This document shows, piece after piece, positions 1-7,782 of a DNA stretch of 7,782 nucleotides. A program made the translations under genes and the position numbers. This DNA comes from Reyranella sp. (GTDB taxonomy: Bacteria > Pseudomonadota > Alphaproteobacteria > Reyranellales > Reyranellaceae). Position 1 is the first letter of the stretch, and each line of letters opens with the position of its first letter. The notes beneath the pieces are model-generated. The model was given only the letters and a program-made list of their open reading frames with translations, was not told the DNA's origin and did no database searches. The stretch lies in contig JADHLS010000231.1 in the NCBI GenBank assembly GCA_016780605.1, positions 1-7,782 on the forward strand. Direction: 5' to 3'.

Positions 1-17
1 AAGCGCAAGAAGCAGTC

Positions 18-2624
<2,607 letters not shown>

Positions 2625-2699
2625 CACATCACCCTTTCATTCGCACCCCCGTCATCGGCGGGCGAAAGAGCGGACCCTCTGGGAGGCATCCTGGTGCCG

Positions 2700-2727
2700 A
2701 TATGGTGAGGGTTTCTGCCCTTGCAAG
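2700..2727 (-). promoter_or_regulatory. Predicted RpoH (sigma-32) heat-shock promoter of clpB
   Basis: Reading the minus strand, CTTGCA (2727-2722) is followed by a 16-nt spacer and CCATAT (2705-2700). This matches the alphaproteobacterial RpoH pattern, a CTTG-type -35 and a CYATNT-type -10 with a spacer of about 16-17 nt. Transcription would begin near 2693, leaving a leader of about 70 nt before the clpB start. clpB is a standard RpoH target, so position and sequence agree. The call rests on motif match only. The CTTGCAAG core (2720-2727) is itself palindromic, but no matching -10 was found in the plus direction. Confidence 0.7.
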
Positions 2728-2817
2728 ACCGGATCGCGGGTGCGGCTTTTCGCAAGGAACGTGGCGCGGTATGACCTCGGCCGACAGGACATAGATCAAG
2801 GAAATTGGGAGAGTTCC

Positions 2818-3378
2818 ATGTCTGGCGGCCATGGCCATGTCGAGACCTCGAACAAGAAGATCGCCTTGCTGGTGGCCGTCCTGGCGGCAGCCCTGGCGAT
2901 CTCGGAAATGGGCGGCAAGAGCTCGCAGACCAACGCGCTGCTCGATCATGCCGAAGCATCCAACCTGTGGAATTTTTTCCAGGCCAAGACGGTGCGGCAG
3001 ACGGTGGTGCGCACCGCCGCCGACGAGGCCGAGGCGGCCTGGAAGGACAATCCGCAGGGGGCGCCGGCGGCGGTGAAGGCGCAGATCGAGCGCTGGCGGC
3101 AGACCGCCCAACGATACGAGACCGAGCCGGAGACCGGCGAAGGCCGCAAGGAGCTGATGGCCCGCGCCAAGACCAAGGAGGCGCATCGCGAGACGTCGCT
3201 CGCGGCCTATCACATGTTCGAATACGCCTCGGCGTCCTACCAGCTGGCCATCGTGCTGGCCGGCGCGGCGGCGCTGACGTCGGTCGTCTGGCTGACGGTC
3301 ATTTCATGCGGCCTGGGAATCGTCGGCTTAGGCTTCACGATCCTGGCGTTCTTCGCGCCGACTCTCATCCACCTGTAA
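2818..3378 (+). CDS. DUF4337-type small membrane protein of unknown function
   Basis: This 186-residue protein resembles the DUF4337 family; its molecular function is not known. Visible parts are: a short polar His/Gly N-terminus (1-13); a hydrophobic segment (about 14-29, KIALLVAVLAAALAI) that could be a membrane anchor; a conserved-looking stretch with N38, D43, N49-W51 and FFQAK (53-57); a charged, Glu/Arg/Lys-rich middle (about 65-125) likely to be helical; and two C-terminal hydrophobic segments (about 141-163 and 165-185). The likely topology is an inner-membrane protein with a soluble domain between the first and second segments. The ATG at 2818 was chosen because GGGAGAG lies 4 nt upstream; the frame stays open further left, but that part lies antisense to clpB and is not family-like. 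It is the only plus-strand gene here, divergent from clpB and convergent with the DUF4167 gene. No promoter was clear. The coding call is firm and the family call fairly firm. Confidence 0.88.
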   Translation: MSGGHGHVETSNKKIALLVAVLAAALAISEMGGKSSQTNALLDHAEASNLWNFFQAKTVRQTVVRTAADEAEAAWKDNPQGAPAAVKAQIERWRQTAQRYETEPETGEGRKELMARAKTKEAHRETSLAAYHMFEYASASYQLAIVLAGAAALTSVVWLTVISCGLGIVGLGFTILAFFAPTLIHL

Positions 3379-3398
3379 TCGGAGTTGCCACGTCACCG

Positions 3399-3430
3399 CC
3401 TCCCCATTCGCGGCATCCGCGAAGAGGAGG
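3399..3430. terminator. Hairpin between convergent genes, possible bidirectional terminator
   Basis: The 57-nt gap between the two convergent stop codons holds an imperfect inverted repeat. The inner stem is TTCGCGG (3407-3413) paired with CCGCGAA (3417-3423) around a CAT loop. An outer stem pairs CCTCC (3399-3403) with GGAGG (3426-3430) across a small internal bulge. On the plus strand it is followed by AATTTCT; on the minus strand there is no T-run. Its place between convergent genes suits a terminator, but without a good U-tract it is not a classical intrinsic one. Confidence 0.4.
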
Positions 3431-3435
3431 AATTT

Positions 3436-4074
3436 CTAGTTGCGGCGCCGGCCGGACCCCGGCGTGTACTCGGGCACGTCGGGCTGATCGTCGTCTGACG
3501 GATCGTTGTCGGCCGGCGTGTTGCGGCCGTTCTGCAGGAAGGCGACACCGCCCAGGCCGGGCTCGGCATCCCCCTGATCGTCTCGTCCGCCGCCGCGCCG
3601 CTCCTCGCGATCGCCCCTCCGGTCACTGGGGCGCTCATTGGGCCGCTCATCGAGCCGCTCATCCGGGACGTGGCCGTTACCGTTGGCTTGCTGCGGCTGG
3701 CCGCCGCCTTGCCCGGGCATGCCCTGCTGCTGCGGCCCCTGGCCTTCCTCGCCGCCGTCGCCCCAACCCTGGTTGTTGCGCTGGCCGAAGCCGCCCACCG
3801 CCTGGATCAAGCGGAAGTAGTGGTCGGCATATTGCCAATAGGCCTCCGCCATGATGCGGTCGCCCGAGGCTGCCGCCTCGCGCGCCAGCGCCTGGTACTT
3901 GTCGAAGACCTGATGGGCGTTGCCGCGGACGCGCACGTCGGGTCCGCTCGAGTCAAAAATCTGGTTCCGATTGGGCGGACGGTTCGGATTGTGATGCTGC
4001 TTGTGATGATGGCCGCCGCCACCGCCGCCACCATTGCGGCCGCCGCGCGACCGCTGACGATTGTTTGGTCTCAT
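3436..4074 (-). CDS. DUF4167 domain protein, Arg/Gly/Gln-rich, function unknown
   Basis: This 212-residue protein has the layout of the alphaproteobacterial DUF4167 family, whose function is not established. It starts MRPNNRQRSRGGRN, followed by a seven-glycine run and a His-rich patch HHHKQHH (22-28), giving a strongly basic, RGG-like disordered N-terminus. The folded core is about 39-96 (IFDSSGP, then a helical stretch with VFDKYQALAREA, GDRIMAEAYWQYADHYFRLI). The remainder (97-212) is low complexity: Gly/Gln-rich, then Asp/Glu/Arg repeats (DERLDERPNERPSDR), ending in a basic GRRRN. The ATG at 4074 fits the family N-terminus, although upstream there is only a weak AGG 2 nt away. The family is usually found beside prmC-prfA, as here, 193 nt downstream of prmC. 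The basic RGG-like tail suggests nucleic-acid or ribosome contact, which is inference only. Confidence 0.92.
   Translation of the reverse strand: MRPNNRQRSRGGRNGGGGGGGHHHKQHHNPNRPPNRNQIFDSSGPDVRVRGNAHQVFDKYQALAREAAASGDRIMAEAYWQYADHYFRLIQAVGGFGQRNNQGWGDGGEEGQGPQQQGMPGQGGGQPQQANGNGHVPDERLDERPNERPSDRRGDREERRGGGRDDQGDAEPGLGGVAFLQNGRNTPADNDPSDDDQPDVPEYTPGSGRRRN
3617..3664 (-). repeat. 12-bp tandem repeats inside the DUF4167 gene
   Basis: Three adjacent 12-bp units, gggcgctcattg (3629-3640), ggccgctcatcg (3641-3652) and agccgctcatcc (3653-3664), share a GC(G/C)GCTCAT-like core. A fourth, decayed unit lies at 3617-3628. On the coding strand they encode four-residue steps of the form DERL-DERP-NERP-SDR in the disordered C-terminal part. 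The period is a multiple of three, so copy-number change would keep the frame. Confidence 0.6.
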
Positions 4075-4234
4075 TACCTAAGGCCAGTTACATGCCGGAC
4101 GGGTGTTTGTTCTTTGCTACCCTCTGCCCTTCCCGGGCGCCGTCAGGCTGATTGTCAGAGGGATTGAATGCTCAGTGCCACCGATCGAAGTGCTACCGAT
4201 TAGCCCGAGCCAAGCTCCCCAAGGGGCTCTCATC

Positions 4235-4263
4235 AACGTAGTCTCATTCGATTTAGTTGCCAA
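4235..4263 (-). promoter_or_regulatory. Weak candidate sigma-70-type promoter upstream of the DUF4167 gene
   Basis: On the minus strand TTGGCA (4263-4258) is followed by a 17-nt spacer and TACGTT (4240-4235). The -35 matches five of six consensus bases, while the -10 matches only about three. It lies just after the prmC stop codon, where a promoter for a separately transcribed DUF4167 gene would be expected. The 193-nt gap and its lower G+C content also favour a regulatory region. The leader would be about 155 nt long. This is a weak motif match; read-through from prmC is equally possible. Confidence 0.22.
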
Positions 4264-4267
4264 CCAC

Positions 4268-5149
4268 TTAATAGCTCAAGGAGACTACCCGGTCGATGCT
4301 GGCGAGGTCCTTCCAGGGCGGCTCGGCCGTGAAACCTGTGGACTGAAAAATCCCATATATTTCAGGCGCTTGACCGGCACCTGCCTCGAGCAGGATGCGG
4401 CCGCCACGGCCCACGAGCCGAGGCGCCTCGTGGGCGATGGCGCGATAGGCCGCAAGCCCGTCGGACCCACCATCGAGTGCCAAACGGGGCTCGAAACGCG
4501 CGACCTCCGGCATCAGCTGGGGGATCTCCGCCGCGCTGATGTAGGGCGGGTTGGAGACCAGGAGATCGAACGGACCGTCGAGTGGCTCCGCCCAATCCGG
4601 CAGGCGCCAATCGCCTGCCACGAGCCGGGCGCGTCCGCTCACACCGAGCGCCTCGGCATTCGCGCGCGCGACATCGAGCGCCGCTTCGGAGACGTCGAGC
4701 CCCACACCCTCGGCCGCAGGGAACTCGCGCAGCAGCGTCAACAGCAGGCAGCCAGACCCCAGGCCGAGATCGAGGATGCGCCAGGGACGCGCACGATCCG
4801 CCAGCAGAGCCAGCGCCGCCTCGATCACCGTCTCGCTGTCGGGCCGCGGCACCAGCACCGCCGGCGACACCTTGAAAGGCAGGCCCCAGAACTCGCGTTC
4901 GCCCAGGATGTAGGCCATCGGCTCGCGCTGAACGCGTCGCGCCGTGAGGGCGCGTAGCGCCGCGGCGACCGCGGGCGGAGCGGCATCGCCCCCTCGCGCG
5001 ATCAGCTGCTCGACCGAGAGGCCGGCGGCGTGGGCCAGCAGCAAGCGGGCTTCAAAACGGACATTGTCCAGGCCGGCCGCCGACAAGGCGGCCGCGGTGT
5101 CGCGCATCAGCGCGTCGTAGGTCGCCCCGCCGGCAGAAGTGGGGGTCAG
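4268..5149 (-). CDS. prmC: Peptide chain release factor N5-glutamine methyltransferase PrmC (probable CTG start)
   Basis: PrmC (HemK) uses S-adenosylmethionine to methylate the glutamine of the GGQ motif in release factors RF1 and RF2, raising termination efficiency. With the start proposed here it has 293 residues. A helical N-terminal substrate-binding domain (about 10-95) contains [12 protein letters not shown] and [16 protein letters not shown]. It is followed by a Rossmann methyltransferase domain with VPRPDSE (100-106), SAM-binding motif LDLGLGSGC (126-134), acidic LDVSEAAL (151-158) and catalytic NPPY (200-203). The first in-frame ATG (5107-5105) would remove 14 residues, including TYDAL, which aligns with the usual PrmC start, and it lacks a nearby ribosome site. 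The CTG at 5149-5147 overlaps the prfA stop as CTGA and has GGAG 8 nt upstream. No ATG, GTG or TTG lies between the two. The product call is certain; the start is probable. Its main substrate is encoded directly upstream. Confidence 0.95.
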   Translation of the reverse strand: MTPTSAGGATYDALMRDTAAALSAAGLDNVRFEARLLLAHAAGLSVEQLIARGGDAAPPAVAAALRALTARRVQREPMAYILGEREFWGLPFKVSPAVLVPRPDSETVIEAALALLADRARPWRILDLGLGSGCLLLTLLREFPAAEGVGLDVSEAALDVARANAEALGVSGRARLVAGDWRLPDWAEPLDGPFDLLVSNPPYISAAEIPQLMPEVARFEPRLALDGGSDGLAAYRAIAHEAPRLVGRGGRILLEAGAGQAPEIYGIFQSTGFTAEPPWKDLASIDRVVSLSY

Positions 5150-6210
5150 GCCGCGAGCTCCGCCAGCCGGCCGGCCTCGTCGTCGGCGATCAGCGCGTCG
5201 ATGATCTCGTCGAGCGCCCTGCCCTCCATCACCTCGTCGAGCTTGTAGAGCGTGAGGTTGATGCGATGGTCGGTGACGCGGCTTTGCGGGAAGTTGTAAG
5301 TGCGGATGCGCTCGCTGCGATCGCCGCTGCCGACCTGGCCCTTGCGGTCGGCGGCGCGCGCGTCGTCGCGGCGCTGGCGCTCGGCGTCGTAGAGACGGGC
5401 GCGCAGGATCTTCATCGCCTTGGCGCGGTTCTTGTGCTGGCTCTTCTCGTCCTGCTGGCTGACCACGATGCCGGACGGCAGATGGGTGATGCGCACCGCC
5501 GAATCGGTCGTGTTGACCGACTGGCCGCCGGGGCCGGAGGCGCGGAAGACGTCGATGCGCAGGTCCTTCTCGTCGATCTTGATGTCGAATTCCTCGGCCT
5601 CCGGCAGCACCGCCACCGTGGCGGCCGAGGTATGGATGCGGCCCGAGGCCTCGGTGGCCGGCACGCGCTGCACGCGATGCACGCCCGATTCGAACTTCAG
5701 CCGGGCGAACACGCCGCGGCCGGAGACGGTGGCGATCGCCTCCTTGTAGCCGCCGATGCCGGTGTCGGAGAGCTCCATGATCTCGAAGCGCCAGCCGTGC
5801 TCGGCGGCGTAGCGCTGGTACATGCGGAAGAGGTCGGCGGCGAACAACGCCGCCTCGTCGCCGCCGGTGCCCGCGCGGATCTCCAGGATGGCGTTCTTCT
5901 CGTCGGCCGCGTCCTTGGGCAGCAGCATGCGCTTCACCGCATGCTCGAGCTCGGGCAGGCGCTTCTTGAGGGCGGCGACCTCCTCCTCGGCCATCGCCTT
6001 CATGTCGGGATCGGCCGCCATCGCCTCGGCGTCCGTCAGCTCCTGCTCGGCCTTGCGCCAAGCGCCGATCGCCTCGACCAGCGGCCCGAGGTCGGAATAC
6101 TCCTTCGAGGCCGCCACGAACTTCTGCGAATCGAGGCTGCCGCCCGACAGGCTGGCCTGCAGCTCGGCATAGCGCGCGGTGATCTGGTCGAGTTTCTGCA
6201 GCAGGGACAT
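5146..6210 (-). CDS. prfA: Peptide chain release factor 1 (RF1)
   Basis: RF1 recognises UAA and UAG in the ribosomal A site and triggers hydrolysis of peptidyl-tRNA. The 354-residue protein is full length. It has an N-terminal helical domain (about 1-100), then [22 protein letters not shown] (110-131) typical of the family, the stop-codon-reading tripeptide PAT (184-186, in [14 protein letters not shown]) that marks RF1 rather than RF2 (SPF), and the peptidyl-transferase-centre motif GGQ (228-230, in [17 protein letters not shown]). The ATG at 6210 gives [10 protein letters not shown], a normal RF1 start, but the 20 nt before it are pyrimidine-rich and show no Shine-Dalgarno sequence. A strong palindrome lies just upstream. 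It sits between hisS and prmC on the same strand and its TGA stop overlaps the proposed prmC start. There is no sign of a programmed frameshift, which is a feature of prfB rather than prfA. Confidence 0.98.
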   Translation of the reverse strand: MSLLQKLDQITARYAELQASLSGGSLDSQKFVAASKEYSDLGPLVEAIGAWRKAEQELTDAEAMAADPDMKAMAEEEVAALKKRLPELEHAVKRMLLPKDAADEKNAILEIRAGTGGDEAALFAADLFRMYQRYAAEHGWRFEIMELSDTGIGGYKEAIATVSGRGVFARLKFESGVHRVQRVPATEASGRIHTSAATVAVLPEAEEFDIKIDEKDLRIDVFRASGPGGQSVNTTDSAVRITHLPSGIVVSQQDEKSQHKNRAKAMKILRARLYDAERQRRDDARAADRKGQVGSGDRSERIRTYNFPQSRVTDHRINLTLYKLDEVMEGRALDEIIDALIADDEAGRLAELAA

Positions 6211-6229
6211 GGAGGGCCGGTCGTTACAC

Positions 6230-6265
6230 CATGCTCCTCTCCCCCGCTAGGGGGAGAGGAGCATG
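6230..6265. repeat. Perfect 16-bp inverted repeat in the hisS-prfA gap
   Basis: The arm atgctcctctccccc (6231-6245) is exactly complementary to gggggagaggagcat (6250-6264) around a GCTA loop (6246-6249), and a further C-G pair (6230/6265) extends the stem to 16 bp. It begins 2 nt after the hisS stop codon and ends 19 nt before the prfA start, filling most of the 57-nt gap. No T-run follows on either strand, so it does not look like a classical intrinsic terminator. The CTCTCCCC/GGGGAGAG core resembles short palindromic intergenic repeats that are common in alphaproteobacterial genomes (from memory, not checked). In the transcript it would form a very stable hairpin that could protect the hisS 3' end or reduce read-through into prfA. 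Confidence 0.85.
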
Positions 6266-6267
6266 AG

Positions 6268-7506
6268 TCACTTGAGGGCGTCCGCCACGGCATCCAGCGC
6301 CACTTCGCGCTGCTCGCCGCTGTCGAGGTCCTTGAGCTGCGCCACGCCCTTGGCGAGCTCGTCGTCGCCGATGATCAGCACGGCGCGGGCGTTGAGCTTG
6401 TTGGCGCGCTGCATGCGCCGCTTCATGTTGCCGCGATAGTCCTGCTCGACGGTGACGCCCTGGCGGCGCAACGCGCGGGCGAGCCCCAGCGCCTTGGCCT
6501 CTGCCGCCGGCCCCAGCGGCGCGATCACCACCGGCCGCGGCAAGGCCGCCGGCTCGTTGCACAGCATCATCAGCCGCTCGATGCCGCCCGCCCAGCCGAT
6601 GCCCGCGGTCGGCGGGCCGCCCAGCTCGGCGATCAGGCCATCGTAGCGACCGCCGCCCAGCACCGTGCCTTGCGCACCGATGTGGGTCGTCACGAACTCG
6701 AAGGCGGTGTGGGTGTAGTAGTCGAGCCCGCGCACCAGGCCGGGATCGACCTCGAAGCCGATGCCGGCGGCGTCAAGGCCATCCTTCACCGCCGAAAAGA
6801 AATCGCGGCTCGCCTGGTTCAGATGATCGGCGAAGGACGGCGCGTTGGCATTGATCGCCTTGTCGCCCTCGTCCTTGCTGTCGAGGATGCGCAGCGGATT
6901 GCGCTTCAGGCGATCACGCGACTCCTCGGACAGCTTGTCGACATGGGCGGCGTAGTAGTCGACCAGCACCTTGCGGTAGGCGGCGCGACTCTCTGGATCA
7001 CCCAGCGAGTTGATCTTGAGCACGCAGCGGTCGAGGATCCCCAGGCGGTCGAGGATGTCGGCCGCCACCGAAATCACCTCGATGTCGGCGCCGGCTTCGG
7101 GCGCGCCCAGCACTTCGAGGTCGATCTGGTGGAACTGGCGCTGGCGGCCCTTCTGCGGCCGCTCGTAGCGGAACATCGGTCCGGCGGCGAACAGCTTCAG
7201 CGGCAATTGCTGGCTAAGCTCGCCGTTGCTCACGAAGGCGCGGCAGATGCCGGCGGTGTATTCCGGCCGCAAGGTCAGCGATTCGTTGCCACGGTCGGTG
7301 AAGGTGTACATCTCCTTGGAGACGACGTCGGTCGTCTCGCCGATGCCGCGCGCAAACAGCTCGGTGAACTCGAAGATGGGCGTCGCCATCTCGCGATAGC
7401 CATAGAGGCGCGCCACGTCGCGCGCGGTGTCGACGACATGGGCGAAGCGCCGATAGTCGTCGGGAAGAAGGTCGTGCGTGCCCCGCACGGGCTGCAGTTT
7501 GCTCAC
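6268..7506 (-). CDS. hisS: Histidine--tRNA ligase (histidyl-tRNA synthetase)
   Basis: HisRS is a dimeric class II aminoacyl-tRNA synthetase that joins histidine to tRNA-His using ATP. All 412 residues expected of the short bacterial form are present: the N-terminal PVRGTHDLLP (6-15), motif 1 region with TPIFEFTELFARG (42-54), LRPEYTA (79-85), motif 2 FRYERPQKGRQRQFHQ (112-127), the HisRS-specific LDYYTHTAFEF (261-271), motif 3 AGGIERLMM (306-314) and a C-terminal anticodon-binding domain (about 325-412). The start is a GTG (7506-7504) giving MSKLQPVRGTHD, with GAGG 9 nt upstream. Motif 2 is of the canonical type (ERPQKGRxRQFHQ), not the divergent NEKPGPGRFRQF type of many Alphaproteobacteria. 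It follows ispG by 46 nt and precedes prfA by 57 nt on the same strand, probably in one operon. Confidence 0.98.
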   Translation of the reverse strand: MSKLQPVRGTHDLLPDDYRRFAHVVDTARDVARLYGYREMATPIFEFTELFARGIGETTDVVSKEMYTFTDRGNESLTLRPEYTAGICRAFVSNGELSQQLPLKLFAAGPMFRYERPQKGRQRQFHQIDLEVLGAPEAGADIEVISVAADILDRLGILDRCVLKINSLGDPESRAAYRKVLVDYYAAHVDKLSEESRDRLKRNPLRILDSKDEGDKAINANAPSFADHLNQASRDFFSAVKDGLDAAGIGFEVDPGLVRGLDYYTHTAFEFVTTHIGAQGTVLGGGRYDGLIAELGGPPTAGIGWAGGIERLMMLCNEPAALPRPVVIAPLGPAAEAKALGLARALRRQGVTVEQDYRGNMKRRMQRANKLNARAVLIIGDDELAKGVAQLKDLDSGEQREVALDAVADALK

Positions 7507-7552
7507 GGAAAATCGCCTCGGATTGAACGTCGAAGAAGAACGCAGGAAAGCG

Positions 7553-7782
7553 CTACTCGGCCGCAGCCCGGTGTCGCTGCGCCTCCGCCGTCTTCGCCGC
7601 CTCGAGCTCGGCCGCCTTCTTCTCGATCATGCCGGCAAGATGCTCGACGATGTCGGCATCCTTCAGCCTGTGGTGCGGCACGCCGGCGACATAGACCTGG
7701 TGCGTGCCGTTGCCGCCGCCGGTGAAGCCGATGTCGGTCTCGCGCGCCTCGCCCGGGCCGTTCACGACGCAGCCGATCACCA
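7553..7782 (-). CDS. ispG: 4-hydroxy-3-methylbut-2-enyl diphosphate synthase IspG, C-terminal part (runs off the window)
   Basis: IspG (GcpE) is the [4Fe-4S] enzyme of the MEP isoprenoid pathway that reduces methylerythritol 2,4-cyclodiphosphate to HMBPP. Only the last 76 or so codons are in the window; the 5' part lies beyond the right edge. The fragment opens with VIGCVVNGPGEARE, the family signature that carries the last cluster-binding cysteine and a conserved glutamate in GPGE. It continues with DIGFTGGGNGTHQVYVAG, typical of the C-terminal domain, and an amphipathic HLAGMIEKKAAELEA. It ends in an Ala/Glu/Arg-rich tail of about 15 residues before TAG at 7555-7553. The other two cluster cysteines would lie outside the window, so their presence cannot be confirmed. 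It is the first visible gene of the ispG-hisS-prfA-prmC run. Confidence 0.96.
   Translation of the reverse strand, partial: VIGCVVNGPGEARETDIGFTGGGNGTHQVYVAGVPHHRLKDADIVEHLAGMIEKKAAELEAAKTAEAQRHRAAAE

Noticed and set aside
4103..4957. A 284-codon plus-strand frame over the prmC 3' half and the gap
   Set aside because: It is mostly antisense to the conserved PrmC methyltransferase domain and its product resembles no family.
5150..6061. Extension of the prmC frame far upstream inside prfA (an apparent 597-residue protein)
   Set aside because: The extra N-terminal part is an Arg/Gly/Ala-rich out-of-frame reading of prfA. PrmC homology begins only around the prfA stop codon.
6230..6265. The palindrome as a classical rho-independent terminator
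   Set aside because: Neither side has a T-run; on the minus strand it continues GTGTAACGACC and on the plus strand it runs into the hisS end.
5266..7725. An 819-codon plus-strand open frame opposite prfA, hisS and ispG
   Set aside because: It crosses two gene boundaries antisense to three well-recognised genes and has the same shadow composition, with no domain or ribosome site.

Overview
This window is a stretch of ordinary, very G+C-rich (about two-thirds by eye) bacterial chromosome. Nearly all coding runs on the minus strand. The organism is most likely an alphaproteobacterium. The main evidence is a DUF4167 protein (a family I know only from Alphaproteobacteria) next to prmC-prfA and clpB, and a clpB promoter of the alphaproteobacterial RpoH type. 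The histidyl-tRNA synthetase has the canonical motif 2, unlike the divergent form of Rhizobiales, Rhodobacterales and Caulobacterales. That hints at a Rhodospirillales-like or early-branching lineage such as Reyranella. The placement is inference.

Layout, read in the minus-strand direction of transcription (right to left): the 3' end of ispG (isoprenoid precursor synthesis) enters from the right edge. It is followed after 46 nt by hisS (histidyl-tRNA synthetase), then after a 57-nt gap by prfA (peptide chain release factor 1). prmC (the methyltransferase that modifies the GGQ glutamine of release factors) overlaps the end of prfA. After a 193-nt gap comes a DUF4167 gene, an Arg/Gly/Gln-rich, mostly disordered protein of unknown function. 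Beyond it lies the only plus-strand gene, a small DUF4337-type membrane protein, which converges on the DUF4167 gene and diverges from clpB. clpB (the heat-shock disaggregase) fills the left third and ends 17 nt from the left edge.

Functionally the right half is a translation module. HisRS charges tRNA, RF1 terminates translation at UAA/UAG, and PrmC methylates RF1. The prfA-prmC junction looks translationally coupled, and prmC appears to start at a rare CTG codon (CTGA overlap) rather than at the first in-frame ATG. The left part is a heat-shock unit: clpB has a recognisable sigma-32 promoter about 75 nt upstream of its start.

I saw no mobile element, CRISPR array, tRNA or rRNA, toxin-antitoxin pair or defence system, and nothing that amounts to a new biological system. 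The points most worth a second look are the CTG start of prmC, a perfect 16-bp palindrome wedged between hisS and prfA, the HisRS type, and the unexplained DUF4167 and DUF4337 genes.
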